The position numbers and the translations under genes are program-made. DNA of 64,000 nt from Diphasiastrum complanatum (taxonomy: Eukaryota > Streptophyta > Lycopodiopsida > Lycopodiales > Lycopodiaceae), in contig CM055100.1 of the NCBI GenBank assembly GCA_029204225.1, positions 47,672,395-47,736,394 on the forward strand, given 5' to 3'. The notes under the pieces are model-generated. The model did not search any database, was not told the origin of the DNA, and saw only the letters and a list, made by a program, of their open reading frames with translations. Positions within the stretch are counted from its first letter, which is position 1, and every line of letters starts with the position of its first letter. This document shows, piece by piece, positions 10,140 to 22,631 of the stretch.

Positions 10140-13135
10140 GGCTGTTTTTAGCCCTCAATGACCTCATTCGGATGAAGGGGGTTGTGGGTGGCCAAGCCGT
10201 AACTATTTTATTTGATGATGGTTCCACACATAATTTTATTAACGCTAATTTGTTGCAGAAGCTAAAGGTGGAAACAAGGCAAAGTGACCACGGATACACA
10301 GTGAAGCTGGCAACTGGAGCAGAAAGCCAAGTTTGGGACCGGATAGTCCCACGTCTTCCAATAGAGATTCAAGCCTATAAGGATAAATTAGACTTTCATA
10401 TTATGAATCTAGATAGGGTAGATGTTATACTTGGTAAAGAGTGATTCTATGAGAGGAACGAGTCTATGAAGAAAAACTATGTAACACACAGTTTGTCGTT
10501 CTTACATAACGGCTCACTCATAGAATTGAATGGAAATGTTGATATTTCTACTCCGTAAAAGCTTTCTGCTTTGGAAACTGTTAAATGTATGGATATTTTG
10601 GATTGCAGTTCTTATTTATGTTGGTTAAAAGAATTTACTTACCATGAAGAATGTAGTTTGCAATTTTACAATCTCCAAATGGAACTAATGTCTAGTAACC
10701 TAAAACAAGAAAACTCGCCGGAAGGTGAAATTTTTAGGAAACTTAGACAGGAATTTAACGATGTATTTCCTGAGCAGCTTCCTGAGGGTCTTCCCCCCTC
10801 TAGGGGTGTTGACCATGGTATTAAACTGATTCCTAGTAGTTCCCTTGTATCACTGTATCCATATAGGATGAGTACTACTGAAGAGGATGAGATTTATAGG
10901 CAACTGCAAAATTACCTTGAGATGGGCCATGTTAGGCCTTGTAAATCTCCTTGGGGGGCACCTGTGCTCCTTGTTGATAAAAAAGACGGAGGTACTCGTC
11001 TTTGTGTGGACTTTAAAAAGTTGAATAAGCTAAATAAAAAACCGTTATTCTTTGCCACGAATGGATGAACTGGTTGATCGATTGCATGGTGCAAAGTACT
11101 TCACCAAAATCGATTTGAGATCAGGGTATCATTAGATTCGCATAAAGACTGAGGATATTGAAAAAACCGGGTTTAGAACTAGGTACGACCATTATGAGTT
11201 TCTGGTTTTACCATTTGGCTTGACAAATGCTCCAGCGACTTTCCAGCAGATGATGAACGATCTTTTTCGTCCATATCTGGGAAAGTTCATAATAGTCTAT
11301 TTAGATGATATTCTCATCTATAGTAAGACCTTGGAGGAGCATGAGGAGCATCTCAGGACTGTCTTAAAGTTACTTAGACAAGAGAAGCTTTTTGCCAAGG
11401 AATCCAAATGTGTGTTCTTCCAGAAAAGGTTGTTATACCTTGGTCACATTATTTCGGACCCTGGGTTGGAAATTGACCCAAATAAAGTCCGACAAGTACG
11501 TGAATGGCCTATCCCTAAAACCATCCGTGAGGTTAAGTCTTTTTTGGGCTTTACGGGGTTTTTCCATAGATTCATCTTGAACTATGCATTAATTGCATTG
11601 GCCTTGACGAATGTCCTCAGGGGGGCTAAAAGAGTTAGCCGGCACACTAAGTTCAGTCCTCCGGTTACTTGGACTGAAGAGTTGAATCAGAGTTTTGAGA
11701 ACCTCAAATTCTGTGTAACTACAGCGCCTATTCTACACATAGTGGATCCTAACAAGCCGTATGTACTTGAAACGGATGCCAGTGACTATGCTATAGGCAC
11801 AGTCCTATATCAGGATGGTAGATCGGTAGCTTTTGAAAGCAAAAAGTTGGACGCTGATCAAAGGCGGTATTCCACCTATGACAAGGAACTTTTCGCTGTT
11901 ATTAATGCCCTGAAAGTTTGGAGACATTATTTGTATGGCTCCCAGTTTACCATAGTTACTTACTGACCATCAAGCGTTAAAGTATATTAACGATGCGGTC
12001 GACCTTAGGGTTCGAAAGGCCAGGTGGTCAGAGATGCTCCAAAAATTTCATTATGACATTGAGTACCGGAAGGGTACTTCTAATAGTGTCGCGGATGCCT
12101 TAAGCCGGATTGGAGAGGTTAATCAGTTAAGCTTTTCTGAGATCCAATCTGAGTTTGTATCTGTCCTTAAGGGATTTGTGTAAGACGGATAGGTACTTCG
12201 GTCGTATTTGGCTAGACGTCCTAGCAGGTTCTTCTAGATCTAGTGATGAGCATGGAATGCAGGATTCCAAGATTTCTCCTCAGGACAAGATACAAAGAGA
12301 CTATTCCATTAGGAATGGGTTACTTTTCCGGAATGGAAAAGTTTGTGTGCCAGAAAATGATGATATAAGGGCCCAAATCCTGCATGAATGTCATGACAGC
12401 CCGTGTGCAGGGCACCCTGGCGCTCAAAGGACACTTGCCTTAGTAAAAAGGAACTTTTACTGGCCAAATTTAAAACGTCAGGTGGAGGCATATGTTCGCA
12501 AGTGTGCGCAATGCCAAGTTAATAAAGCTGAAAGACTTAAGGCAGCTGGTTTGTTAATGCCCTTGGAAATTCCCGAAAGGAAGTGGGAAAGCATTTCCAT
12601 GGACTTTGTGGTTGGTCTACCTCGGACGGGGAAGCAAAATGATGCCATTTGGGTAATAGTGGACAGGTTAACTAGCTAAAATGGCGCAGTTCAACCAAGC
12701 AAACTGTCAAAGCTTCTGAACTTGCACAGCTTTTCGTGGAAAAGTTGTTCAGGTTGTTTGGTTTGCCGAATGACATTGTTAGTGATCGAGATCCAAAGTT
12801 CACTGGCAAATTCTGGCAAGCGGTCCTTTGAGAAATTAGAGACCACCCTAAGTTTGTGGTCATCAGATCATCCTGAATCGGATGGTCAAACAGAGAGGAC
12901 AAACCAGTCTATGGAAGATATGCTTCGAGCATATGTTTCCAGAAGACAGTTGGATTGGGAAAGGTACCTTCCAATGATTGATAGAGCCCAGTTTTACGCA
13001 AATCAAAAGCGACAACCTAGGGTCTTTGAGGAGGGGGCTTGGGTATATCTTCGAATTCCAAAAGATTCTAACGTACTAAGGACTAGAAAATGTCCTAAGT
13101 TATCACCTCGTTACGCAGGGCCATTCCGTGCTGTC
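10140..13135 (+). pseudogene. Gypsy C1 pol: protease, reverse transcriptase, RNase H, integrase (broken)
   Basis: Order of domains: aspartic protease about 10,180-10,440 (active-site motif reads FDDGSTHNF), reverse transcriptase 10,780-11,600 ([22 protein letters not shown], catalytic YLDD at about 11,298), RNase H 11,750-12,110 (ETDASDYAIG), integrase 12,300-13,130 (HHCC zinc finger, then SMDFVVGLP). Lesions include a stop at 10,441 where the neighbouring family has Trp, a frameshift near 11,060, a frameshift near 11,963 inside RNase H and a stop near 12,677. The frame ends at 13,135 where copia F was inserted; the chromodomain resumes at about 18,050. The gypsy gene order (integrase last) and the chromodomain place it in the chromoviruses. 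Confidence 0.9.
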
Positions 13136-15003
13136 TGGTCGTTGGTGTCACAATAAACTAGCTCAATCTCCCCACTGTGCACTTTCTCTCGTATAAAATG
13201 CTGATCCACCTCTATATGTTTTGTCCGTGCATGATAGACTGGATTCCTTGCAAGCTGAATGCAGCTTTGGTTATCACAATGTAACAATGTAGGTCTTACT
13301 TGAGCAATCTGCATGTCCTCAAGTAGAAGGCGTAACCAAATGGCTTCACAGGCGGACCTCGTAGTCGCCCTGTACTCAGCTTCGGTAGACGATAGAGCAA
13401 TAGTAGGCTGCTTCTTACTGCACCACGATATAGCCCCTGAACCTAGGCTGAAGCAATAGCCTGTCGTCGATCTCCGATCGTCTCTATCACCTGCCCAATC
13501 AGAATCTGAATAACCTTCCAGCTGAAGGTTCCCGTCATCCGTGTATCCAATCCCATAAGTCACTGTCCCTCTCACATATCGTAAGATCCGCTTGGCTGCC
13601 TTCCAATGTGCTTCGGTAGGCTTACACATGTATTGACTTGCGATTCCAACCGCATAAGCAATATCTGGCCTGGTGGTAGTAAGGTAAATCAGGCTGCCCA
13701 CTAACTGACGATAGAGCGTCTCATCTGCAAATGCTGGACCATCATCTTTTGATGGCTTGTTGCTTGCATCCATGGGTGTGCTGATTGGTTTGCTTTCTTG
13801 CATGTTAAACCTCTTCAATAATTTCTGTGCATACTTTGCCTGTGAGATAAAAAGACAACGCTTTCCTTTCCAAACTTCAACTCCTAGGCAATAGTGTAGC
13901 AAACCCAAATCTTTCATTTCAAACTCATTAGAAAGATTCTTCTTAACACAAGCAATAAGCTTCTTATTGCTTCCCGTGATGAGTAGATCATCCACATAGA
14001 GCACAACAACCACAAAGTCTTCTCCTTCCCTGAAGACATAAAGATTGCAATCAGACTTACTCTTCTCAAACCCTTGCCTTGCAAAGTACTCATCAATTCG
14101 GCTATACCAAGCCCTTGGCGCCTGTTTGAGCCCATACAAGGCTTTCCTAAGCCTGCAAACCAGATTCTCCTTGCCTGTTATTTCAAATCCCTGCGGTTGT
14201 TCCATGTAAACCTCCTCCTGTAGGTGCCCATTAAGAAAGGCACTCTTGACATCCATTTGATGGACATCCCAATCAAAATATGAGGCTATAGCCAAAACGG
14301 TCCTGATAGATGTCATTTTAGCAACAGGTGCGAATGTCTCATCATAGTCTAGCCCCTCTTGCTGAGCATAGCCTTTCGCCACCAACCTTGCCTTGTACTT
14401 GTCCACTGTTCCATTGGCATGAAACTTGGTCTTATAGACCCACTTGCAACCTATTGGTTGCTTCCCTTCTGGCAATGTAGTGAGCTCCCATGTGTCATTC
14501 TTGACAATGGAGTCGTACTCCTCCTGCATGGCATTTTGCCATACCTTTTCTCTCACGGCTTCGTGAAAGAATTGTGGCTCATCTGCATTCAGAATAGTGG
14601 ACATAAGAGCAAAGTTAGTCTCTTGTCTCTCATGAGACCTAAGAGATCTTCTGACACCCTTTTCACTGCTCTCTCCTTCTTCAATCATTTGACCCTTCTT
14701 TGATTGTTTCCCAATACCACCTAGGTAGCTTCTTCCTAGCAGTAGGTGATGTGGATGGTGACCACGTATCCCATGGTACTGTTTTAGTCTTCCGTTGTCC
14801 ACAACTTCTGCTTTTGGTACTTGGCCAAAAAGAGGTCTCGAACTAGTAGGTTCGATTTCCTGTTGTTGCTCCTGCACTTGAGGCTTACAGGACTCTTGAC
14901 TAGGATCCTCATTCGTGGAATCAATCAAGGGTATGAACTCAGTAATTCCTTCCTTCTCCTGCTCCTGTATCTTGGGTGCATGCTCTTCATCAAAGGATGA
15001 CAT
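13136..15003 (-). pseudogene. Copia F reverse transcriptase and RNase H
   Basis: A long open frame with the copia reverse transcriptase block. In order from the N-terminus: [56 protein letters not shown], catalytic YVDDLLITG near 14,000, then RNase H with SDSDWAGD, ALSSTEAEYRA and CDNQSCIQLARNP. These copy element RNA to DNA and degrade the RNA strand. This part has no stop for over 600 codons, so it is better preserved than the older elements around it. The C-terminal seven residues read from gypsy C1 DNA. Confidence 0.9.
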
Positions 15004-16058
15004 CTCGACTTAGGATCTTCCTCCTGTTTTCGAGATCATATAGCACATAAGCTTTCTCACCTTCACTATAACCCAAGAAAGACACACTTTACGGATTTTG
15101 CATCAAGTTTCTTCTTCCGCAAGTCCTTTGGTATATGTGCATATGCTGTACACCCAAATACTCGAAGGCTGCCCACTTTGGGCTTCTTGCCACTATATGC
15201 CTCTTCTGGTGTGATTCCTTCAACTGCTTTGGTTGGACTTCTATTCAATAGAAAAACAGCAGTTGCTATCGCTTCTGCCCAAAAGGAATTTGGCAACCCC
15301 CTTTGCCTTGAGCATGCTCCTCGCACACTCAACTATAGACCTGTTTTTCCGCTCAGCCACGCCGTTTTGCTGCGGTGTATGTGGAGCAGTAAACTGTCTC
15401 TTTATCCCCACATGCTTTGCAAAGATCTTTGAACTCATCAGAAATATACTCACCACCCTTATCTGACCTGAGAGTCTTTAACCTCTTTCCTGTGTGGTTT
15501 TCCACCATAGCTTTCCACTGTTTGAAGTATTTAAACGCCTTAGATTTCAGTTTCAGAAATAGACCCATACCTTACGAGAGAAATCATCTACGAAGGTCCC
15601 TGCTGATTTGACCTGCATGGGACCACATAAATCTGAATGCACAAGTTCAAGAATGCCCTTGGCCCTGGTAGCTTTCTCCTTTGGAAACTTTTTCCTCTGT
15701 TGCTTCCCTAATGCACAAGCCTCACATGTATCTGAAGAAGACTTAATGCTAGGAAGATCTACTACCAATTTTGTGCCTGTTCAAAACTTGCAAACTTTTG
15801 TAACTCAAAATGACCATATCTCTCATGCCAAAGCTTGTCCCGCTTAGTATCTCTTGCAGACAAGGCCTCTTGGCTAGGAATGGTTGTGAAAAGCTTGTAA
15901 AGACCTCCTTCTTGCATTCCCTTGGCTACCACTTTGAAGTTCTTCTCTTTGTCTTTTACCAAACATTTAGAATCATTAAACTCTACCAACCATGTTCTGT
16001 TTGGTAATGGCACCAACAGATAACAAGTTCTTAGCCAACCCTGGTACATGCAACACAC
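15004..16058 (-). pseudogene. Copia F integrase region
   Basis: The integrase is spread over several frames: zinc-binding GAG pre-integrase motif near 15,780-15,840 (LWHERYGHFELQKF), CEACALGKQQRKKFP at about 15,720, core motifs VHSDLCGPM and FVDDFSRKVWVYF, LRSDKGGEYISDEF, TPQQNGVAERKNR near 15,360, then LRVFGCTAYAHIPKD at 15,150. Frameshifts near 15,240, 15,400 and 15,560 break it. The D, D and E regions of the catalytic core are all still visible. Confidence 0.85.
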
Positions 16059-16075
16059 TTTTAATTTCCTTCACC

Positions 16076-17171
16076 TCACCTGATGATAAGCTGTATTGCA
16101 ACTGTACCTTTGCCCCTCAACATACATGTAGAATTATCTCCAAGGCAAACATGCTGGCTATCTTCTGTCTCCTCATAGGTGCTGAACCAATCTCTATGAG
16201 GTGTCATGTGCTTTGAGGCTCCAGAATCAATGTACCATCCACCAAATGTGGATTCAGATGATAGGGCTGCGGTGAATAGCTCAAGCACACCAGATTGCTC
16301 CTCCTCTGCAACTTTGTCAACAAAGTGACTCTGCTGGTTCTTTCCCTTCTTCTGATCACTTTGCTTTTCCTGCATTCAAAAGCAAAATGCCCATACTTAC
16401 CACAATAGTTGCAGTTGCCCTTCCTCTTGGGTGTAGATGAGGAATTGGTGCTTGACTCCTCTCCAACCTGTAACTTGGACACCTGCTGCTCCAAGCTTTG
16501 CTTTGAGTTCTTCTTTTTGCCTTTGCCTTTCTTCTGAAAGTTTTGCTTCTTCTTAGAAGCAAATGCAAGCTCTGGATTATCTTCCCTTTCAGGAAGATTC
16601 TTCCTTCTCATCTCCTCTTGTAAAAGAAGACCACATAACTTCCCAAAGGTTGGGAGTTTCTCCCTAGCAGAAAGGGACATCACATAGTCTTGATAGTTGA
16701 ATGACAAGCTGTTCAAGACTATGGGAACAATACTCCTGTCACTTACTTTCTCTCCAACTGAAGCAAGCTGATCCAATAGGTCCTTGACCTTTGTAATATA
16801 TCACCAATTGTTGCACCTGCTTCCATCTTGAGAGTATGTAACCTGTTTTGCAAATACACCAGCTTGGCTGAATCCACTGTTTCAAACATAGACTTCAGAA
16901 TTGTTCAAGCATCAGCTGCATCCCTTGCATTGCAAATGTGAGGAATAATATTGTCCTTGACAGAAAGATTGATTATCCTATGAGCTTTATGTCTCCTGTT
17001 CATGTAGTCCTTCAATTCAAGATCAGATGTTGGTACAGGTTCTGTACCTGTCATGACCTCCCAGCAATTCTTATCCATCAAGATATTGGCTATCTTGAAC
17101 TTCCACACTCTGTAGTTTGTGCCATCTAGTTTGCTAGATTCACCCAGCAAACTCTCCCCAAGACTTGCCAT
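16076..17171 (-). pseudogene. Copia F gag and protease
   Basis: Gag starts at 17,171 (MASLGESLL...ESSKLDGTNYRVWKF), the copia gag N-terminus. A CCHC knuckle (CNYCGKYGHFAFEC) lies near 16,410 and the protease region (WYIDSGASKHMT) near 16,220, where the catalytic DSG is intact. A stop near 16,905 and frameshifts separate the parts. The order gag, protease, integrase, reverse transcriptase is the copia order. Confidence 0.85.
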
Positions 17172-17628
17172 GCTAAAATCTGTGCTTAAAACAGAAGCTC
17201 AACTTGAAAGAGATCAGAAAAGAACAGCTTCCAGCAACAAGGGTTTAATCCCAAACTAGGGTATGTAGCCACTTCAAGGCAACCCTTCAGCTCCTGCTTT
17301 TGTCTTTGCCACTTGGTGTGGCCTCACTAGCACAAGCACTAGGCTCCACTGGAACAGAAACCAGAAGCCCCTACAGAAAGTGCGCCCTACTTTTGTGTAA
17401 GCTCCTCCAGAAAGACTCTCCAAAACTTAGCCAGATTTAGAAAGTTTTTGGATCATCCCACTCCCCTTGCCAATAGCTCTCCAATAGTGCAAGACTCCAC
17501 CTGATCTGACACCTGTAGATCAAATGCTCCCTCTTTCAAGATTGAGGTGCTTGTAGAAGATAAGAATCTTCTCAAGAATCTAAGCACTGAAGTTTCTCTC
17601 ACTCTCAGACTCACAGGCTAGACAACCT

Positions 17629-17640
17629 GCTCTGATACCA
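17629..17640 (-). other. Primer-binding site of copia F
   Basis: Plus-strand GCTCTGATACCA lies directly before the LTR start at 17,641. Confidence 0.9.
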
Positions 17641-18038
17641 TGAAGATTTATGAGACCTAGCTATGGAGTATCTTAACTCCGATGCTAGATCAACTATGAA
17701 AGCTTGAGAAAACTTGGCTATGGAAATATCACACACAAGGAGAATTGCATGAGCATCTCACAAACTCAAAAGTCTCAAGAAGAAATGAATTGCTTGAGAG
17801 AGAGAGGAGGGCGTGGGTCCTCCAAATCCCTTGTGAGGCAAGCACCTCCTTTACATGCATGGAAAGTCTAGGTGTCAACCATAGGAGTGAGCTACTTGGC
17901 CAAGTGGGCCACTTGCACTAATTTACATAACTTAACAAAAGGGGGGGTCATGCATTTAATTAAAACATGCCCCATGAGTTATGTACAACTTAACTAATGC
18001 TTAGCCAAAAGGGGTAAAATAGGCATTACTCTTCAACA
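17641..18038 (-). repeat. 5' LTR of copia F
   Basis: On minus it reads TGTTGAAGAG to AATCTTCA and is followed by the primer site. No partner LTR remains at the left end. Confidence 0.8.
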
Positions 18039-18049
18039 CTATCATCCTT

Positions 18050-18212
18050 TGTACCTACTGAACCACAAGCCATTGTTGATGTACGTCAACGTGGACTCAG
18101 AAACCGGCAGGTAACTGAGTACCTGGTTCGTTGGAAAGGAAGTTCCGAGGACGATGATACTTGGGAAAAGGAACGTGACCTTAAACTGAGATTCCCTGGA
18201 TTCCTTCCTTAG
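18050..18212 (+). pseudogene. Gypsy C1 integrase C-terminal chromodomain
   Basis: The frame reads FVPTEPQAIVDVRQ, then TEYLVRWKGSSEDDDTWEKE, ending in a TAG at 18,210-18,212. The aromatic/acidic W-K-G...D-D-T-W pattern is a chromodomain, which in chromoviruses is thought to steer integration to particular chromatin. It continues the frame interrupted at 13,135. Confidence 0.9.
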
Positions 18213-18239
18213 ATAAGGAATTTTTTAAGGAAGAGGGAA

Positions 18240-18635
18240 TGTTAGGGACCCAACTCCCTTGGGTCCCAAACCCAGGCTTGAGACTGGACGATGACTGGGC
18301 CTGTAGACTTGACCGGTGACTCGTGAACCTGCATGGTTGCTACGTGTCATGATCCAGGAGTGCACATGGCTTGGAGTCTCTCTCCTTGGAGGTATACAAG
18401 GGGAGGAGGACTCATTTGGGGATGTGTTGCTAGCGTGAGGCAGGAGATGGCTGAGAGCCTAGGCGGTGGTATGGGACGCCGTCTGGGATGGAGGTCGGAT
18501 CCAGCTTGATACGGTCATAGGCCAGGGCACGGTGGGTGGACCCGGATTAGGTCCTTTGGCGGGGTGGAACGTGAATTGTTCGGTCTCTTGTGGTTAACCA
18601 GCACCTGGAGGTTTGCAGTATGTAAGATTGTAACA
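18240..18635 (+). repeat. 3' LTR of gypsy C1
   Basis: TGTTAGGG to TTGTAACA, preceded by a purine-rich tract (AAGGAAGAGGGAA) and followed by the CAGAT duplication. Confidence 0.9.
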
Positions 18636-18640
18636 CAGAT

Positions 18641-19469
18641 TGTGGAAGAAGTTTGCTGGTTGTTTACAGTCAGATAGTTGATTCCTGGGATTTAGATCGC
18701 CGATCTGTTTGCTGACTGTTATCCTAATCGCTGAGTTGAAAGATCTGAGATTGTTTGTTGACCTGAAACAGTTCACTGGAATTGTAGAACTGTTCATTGG
18801 CTGAAGCAACATACTGATTGCTGAAAATTCAGGTTGCTAAGAATTGTTACGGATCAGTACAAGCCTGAACGAATTTGTGTTGCCAGAGTCTAGCAAACTA
18901 GACGAAACGAATTACAGCATATGGAAGTTCAAGATGCAAAATATTCTCCAGGATCGAGAATATTGGGAGATAGTCACAGGTATCTTGACACCTCCTAACA
19001 TTGACAAGGAGTTGTGGGACTATCAGAGACGCAACTTATTGCGGTTGGAGAAAGTGTTCAGGATATCCATCGTGCTTAATAGTCTACCTTTGGCTTATCA
19101 GAACTTTGTGATGATGCTATCGTTCCAGGTGACGGGGCCTTCTTTTGATGAACTGAATGCCATATTACTACAGGAAGAAATGAGACGACAAAATATTATC
19201 AACAGGGACGATTTCAAGGAACAGGCATTCCTAGCAAAGAAGCAAGAGCAAAGTTCCAAGAAGGGTGGCAAAGTGAAGAAGAAGAAGAAGAAAAAGCAAG
19301 ATACAGAAGAGAATCAATTAAATCGATCAAAAGATGGAAAGAAAGTAGTTCGAAACGGAAACTGCGTTGTTTGTAGCAAATCAAGACATTATGCAAAGAA
19401 GTGCTAGCACAACAAGTTCAAGAAGTAGGATGGGAATTTTGCTGAAGAAGGACCTAATACAAAGTTAGG
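18641..19469 (+). pseudogene. Copia B leader and gag with internal deletion
   Basis: The gag N-terminus (LNEFVLPESSKLDETNYSIW, about 18,868) matches copia B' gag (41,183 leftward) almost residue for residue, then loses roughly 270 bp after YQRR. It resumes at the equivalent of QLIAVGESV in a shifted frame and regains the original frame at IVLNSLPLAYQNF. A lysine-rich stretch and a CCHC knuckle remnant (CVVCSKSRHYAKKC, 19,363-19,407) follow. The frame ends at 19,469 at the gypsy D LTR. Confidence 0.85.
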
Positions 19470-20695
19470 TGCCTAAAGTCTTGAAGACTATTAAAACATC
19501 CTTGGGGGACTCCCAACCGAGATAGAGCTTCCTAGAACACCAAGGGAGGATTGCAGTAGACGAAACCATCCCAACCAAACCTAGACCCAATACTGGTCTA
19601 CCCCCCAAGCAATCTAGGAGATCGGCAAACCACAATAAGAGCGCTTCACAGACTGACAACATACCGGCCACAAACTCTGCAATGATCCTTAGTGAGGATA
19701 TATATAGAGATATAGCCAACCCCACCTGCCCATGCACCGAATCCACATGGAAGCACTCTAATTGATCATACCAATTCCCCATGCATGTCCACTGCATAGG
19801 TACCCCTAACCCATAATAGCCAAGACCCATGCATAAGCACAGTGCATGTACACCCTATCCCATACTAGGATGCAACACACATGCCTATACCGCATGCGGG
19901 TGTGACCCCATGGTCCCACTCGACTATTATCCAGATTAGGCTTGGCCCCTACGTCCAAGACAGCTCCTAATGGTCCAAACCCCCATTAGGGCCGTAACAT
20001 ACTTCGTCCTCAGAACAAAGTCCGGGAAACTCTTCTTTAGAATACCTTCTAGTTTCCATGTCCAACGAACCAGATGCTCAATAACCTCCCGATTACGCAA
20101 TCGCTTGGATCTTGTATCAAGAATCTTTTCAGGCTCTAAAGGAATCCTTTCAGATAAGTCTTCAAAAGAATCCAGACTTTTACCAAAACCAAGGTAATCC
20201 CTCACATGTAAACTCATCCCTAGACGACTAACATGGAACATGGGATGAGTCTTGATTTTCTATGGTAACTCTAACTGGTTAACTAAAGATCCAATCTTAT
20301 TCAAGATTTTATATGGTCCACAATAACGAGCAGACAACTTGTAATGCTTCCCAGTGCACATTACCTTAGAATCCATCGGAATTCAAAGATACACCCAATC
20401 CCCAACTTGAAACTCTTGAGGCGATCTTTTTAGATAAGCAAAATGCCTTACCCGATCCTAGGCACTTAGAACATTGTCACGCACTAACTGTAGCATTTGC
20501 TGCATTTCTCGCAAGAAATCCACCACTTTCAGAACTTTAATCGACTCAGTTTCAACCTTTACCAGAGATCTAGGTTGAAATCCATACATAGTATAAATGG
20601 ACTATACCCAGTAATGCTTACTATTGTTACAAGCAAACTCAATCAATGGAAGATACCTTATCCAATGAGATTGCCATCAGGAGACTGATGCACAA
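19470..20695 (-). mobile_element. Gypsy D fragment: LTR plus integrase C-terminus
   Basis: A probable 3' LTR (19,470-19,999, ends TGCCTAAAGTC and GGCCGTAACA on plus) adjoins the integrase C-terminus and chromodomain reading leftward from 20,695. Integrase motifs include LIEFACNNS (20,640), FAYLKRSPQEFQVGDWVYL and FHVSRL (20,230). The chromodomain is partial (EVIEHLVRW...SFPDF). Nothing upstream of the integrase tail is present to the right of 20,695, so the element is truncated there. Confidence 0.75.
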
Positions 20696-22148
20696 AACAT
20701 CAAATCTTTACACAGCTCACGTTATCCTCTCTTAGAAGCCAAATATAGGTCACTTGAACCTGAACTATGATTCGTCAATCACAATTCACCGGATTCTTAT
20801 TCTACATTTGAAAATAAGAGAACGTGAATGCAACTATTTTTAATGACGTAAGAGTTGCTCCACAAAAATCCTTTCCATTAGGAAAGTTCCTGATTTATGT
20901 GAAACTACTCTCCTTACAATGTCAATAAAGAACTGTAGTCTCAAAATTCTTCACTCTTGACATGACTCAACATGTCATTTCAAAGTCAAGGTTCCATCTA
21001 GAATACATCTAGACCCCAATACACTTAAGTTTGGATTTAGAATAACTCAAGATTAATTAACCTCATTACTGAAGCCGTGGCCTTTTGGTTCCACCAATTA
21101 TCCAACTCCAACTGAGTTTTCCAGGATAATTTTATTTTCAAACAAAAACTAATTAGAACCAAAAGTTCCTACGTATCTTATGTAAATCACCCACTCCTGA
21201 GTCAAAATAACTCATAATGGTTGTGACTTACAATCGATACAACTTAACTACAATATCAACAGATAATGATATCTTGTAGACTCATCCAACAACTCAGACG
21301 CTGACACTATAATCTTTACCGGAATAAACATAACCAATTTAGTTAACCGGTAGGATTATCTAATGAACGCAACAGCCCACCAGCCTTCACGCATTTTGCA
21401 TTACTCCGCTGGCAATGTTATCAATTCAACACATAAGATGCAAAAAACTCCACAAGTTTCCAATAAAAGTCATATCACACCAGATACAGTCTAGGAGAAG
21501 TCTTACAGAAGATCCCATTGAACCGGCAAGTCGATAGCAAATATTGCATCAACGACTCCAAGACAGTTAATGACCCAACATACTAACATAACTTATCCAA
21601 TCCAACTTATGTCCTCTTTCCCACTTTTCCGAATCTTTTAGTCACTCAAAAATCCTTTAAGTTGACAGATTTAGAAATTGGAAAGAACAAGCGGAAAACA
21701 AGATCCATTCAAAAAAGAGTTTACGATTCTATTGGTTCTTTTTTCACCCCCATTCACTTGGCCTTCAATTTATTCTTAAGCTTGGGCTCTTTTGACCGGT
21801 ATCTTGGTCAAACTTTTGTGAAATTTTGGACCCTAGTCACTAATTTATGATTGCCCAAAAAGCAATTGGAAAACAAATATTTACTTCGGATCCCAAAATA
21901 GCAATGTAAGCCTACAGAAATTCCACAAGGAATTTAGCCTTTTTTGCCTGTCTCCAAGGAATTTCCCTCATTCAAAAGAAGCTATCCCTTCCAGAAACAA
22001 AAGGACTGAAAAATTTGTTTTATATCCAGAACTCATACTAGCACACAAATTGTAATAAAGTCACTAAATTGCACTTAGTTAATTAGTTGTTACTAATAAC
22101 TTGCCATTTAAACTCTAATACAACTTTCGCACGCACGAAGGTCACTCA
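20696..22148. other. Unassigned spacer, about 1.45 kb
   Basis: AT-rich, with no long open frame and no motif I recognise. It is the left flank of copia A; its last five bases (ACTCA, 22,144-22,148) are the left target-site copy. By the inversion model its original right-hand continuation is the reverse complement of sequence ending at 36,309. Confidence 0.6.
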
Positions 22149-22598
22149 TGTAGGAAAGCAAGAGTCAAGTCACCAAGATCTAGCTATCAATCAATCTCCA
22201 CAGAAAACAAGACAGAAGAGGTTGGGCGCCCAACTCTAAGAGAGAGAGAGAGAAAACAACAACAAGAGCAATGGAGAGCAATGCTTAGCCAAACTGTTAA
22301 AATAGAATACACAATGAGCATCTAAGTACTCTACTTGGATGTGACCAAATGCCACCAAACCCTAAGGTTAACCACTTACTAAATGTAGGGCACCCCCAAA
22401 AGTCAAGATAGAGCCCCTAAACAAAATTAGGCGCCTAAGGACCCACGAGTCAGTACATGACCAAAATTGGGTCCAACTGAACTTAAGACAAACTTAAGAT
22501 GGCCTAAATAACTAAATACCCATGGTTACACAAATCTCGACCTTTTGGGTGAAAGTAACCTATGGATTAACTTTAGCATAGTCATTTATTTCTAACAC
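22149..22598 (-). repeat. 3' LTR of copia A
   Basis: TGTAGGAAAGC to TTCTAACA on plus, followed by CCCTCCTT, a polypurine tract on minus. By eye it differs from the 34,323 copy at about 8 of 158 positions, so this insertion is older than gypsy G. Confidence 0.9.
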
Positions 22599-22631
22599 CC
22601 TCCTTAAATGACAATGCAAAAACTAAAATCT

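Larger units (their letters stand above)
13136..18038 (-). mobile_element. Copia F: Ty1/copia element lacking its 3' end
   Basis: The 5' LTR (17,641-18,038), primer site (17,629-17,640), gag and nearly complete pol run leftward. The last residues of RNase H (after VYCDTNDQ), the polypurine tract and the 3' LTR are missing: at 13,136 the copia frame meets the gypsy C1 integrase directly. Part of the gypsy C1 integrase tail is missing at the same place (compare gypsy C2 at 46,940-47,110), so one deletion removed the left LTR with flanking host sequence. Confidence 0.85.
3373..18635 (+). mobile_element. Gypsy C1: full-length chromovirus-type Ty3/gypsy element, nested and decayed
   Basis: 5' LTR 3,373-3,826, primer site, long leader, gag with zinc knuckle, protease, reverse transcriptase, RNase H, integrase and a C-terminal chromodomain, then a 3' LTR 18,240-18,635, flanked by a 5-bp duplication CAGAT. 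It sits in the leader of copia B. Two later insertions break it: copia E in the leader (4,635-9,039) and copia F in the integrase C-terminus (13,136-18,038). Multiple stops and frameshifts make it non-functional. A second copy of the same family is gypsy C2 at 43,932-47,762. Confidence 0.9.
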
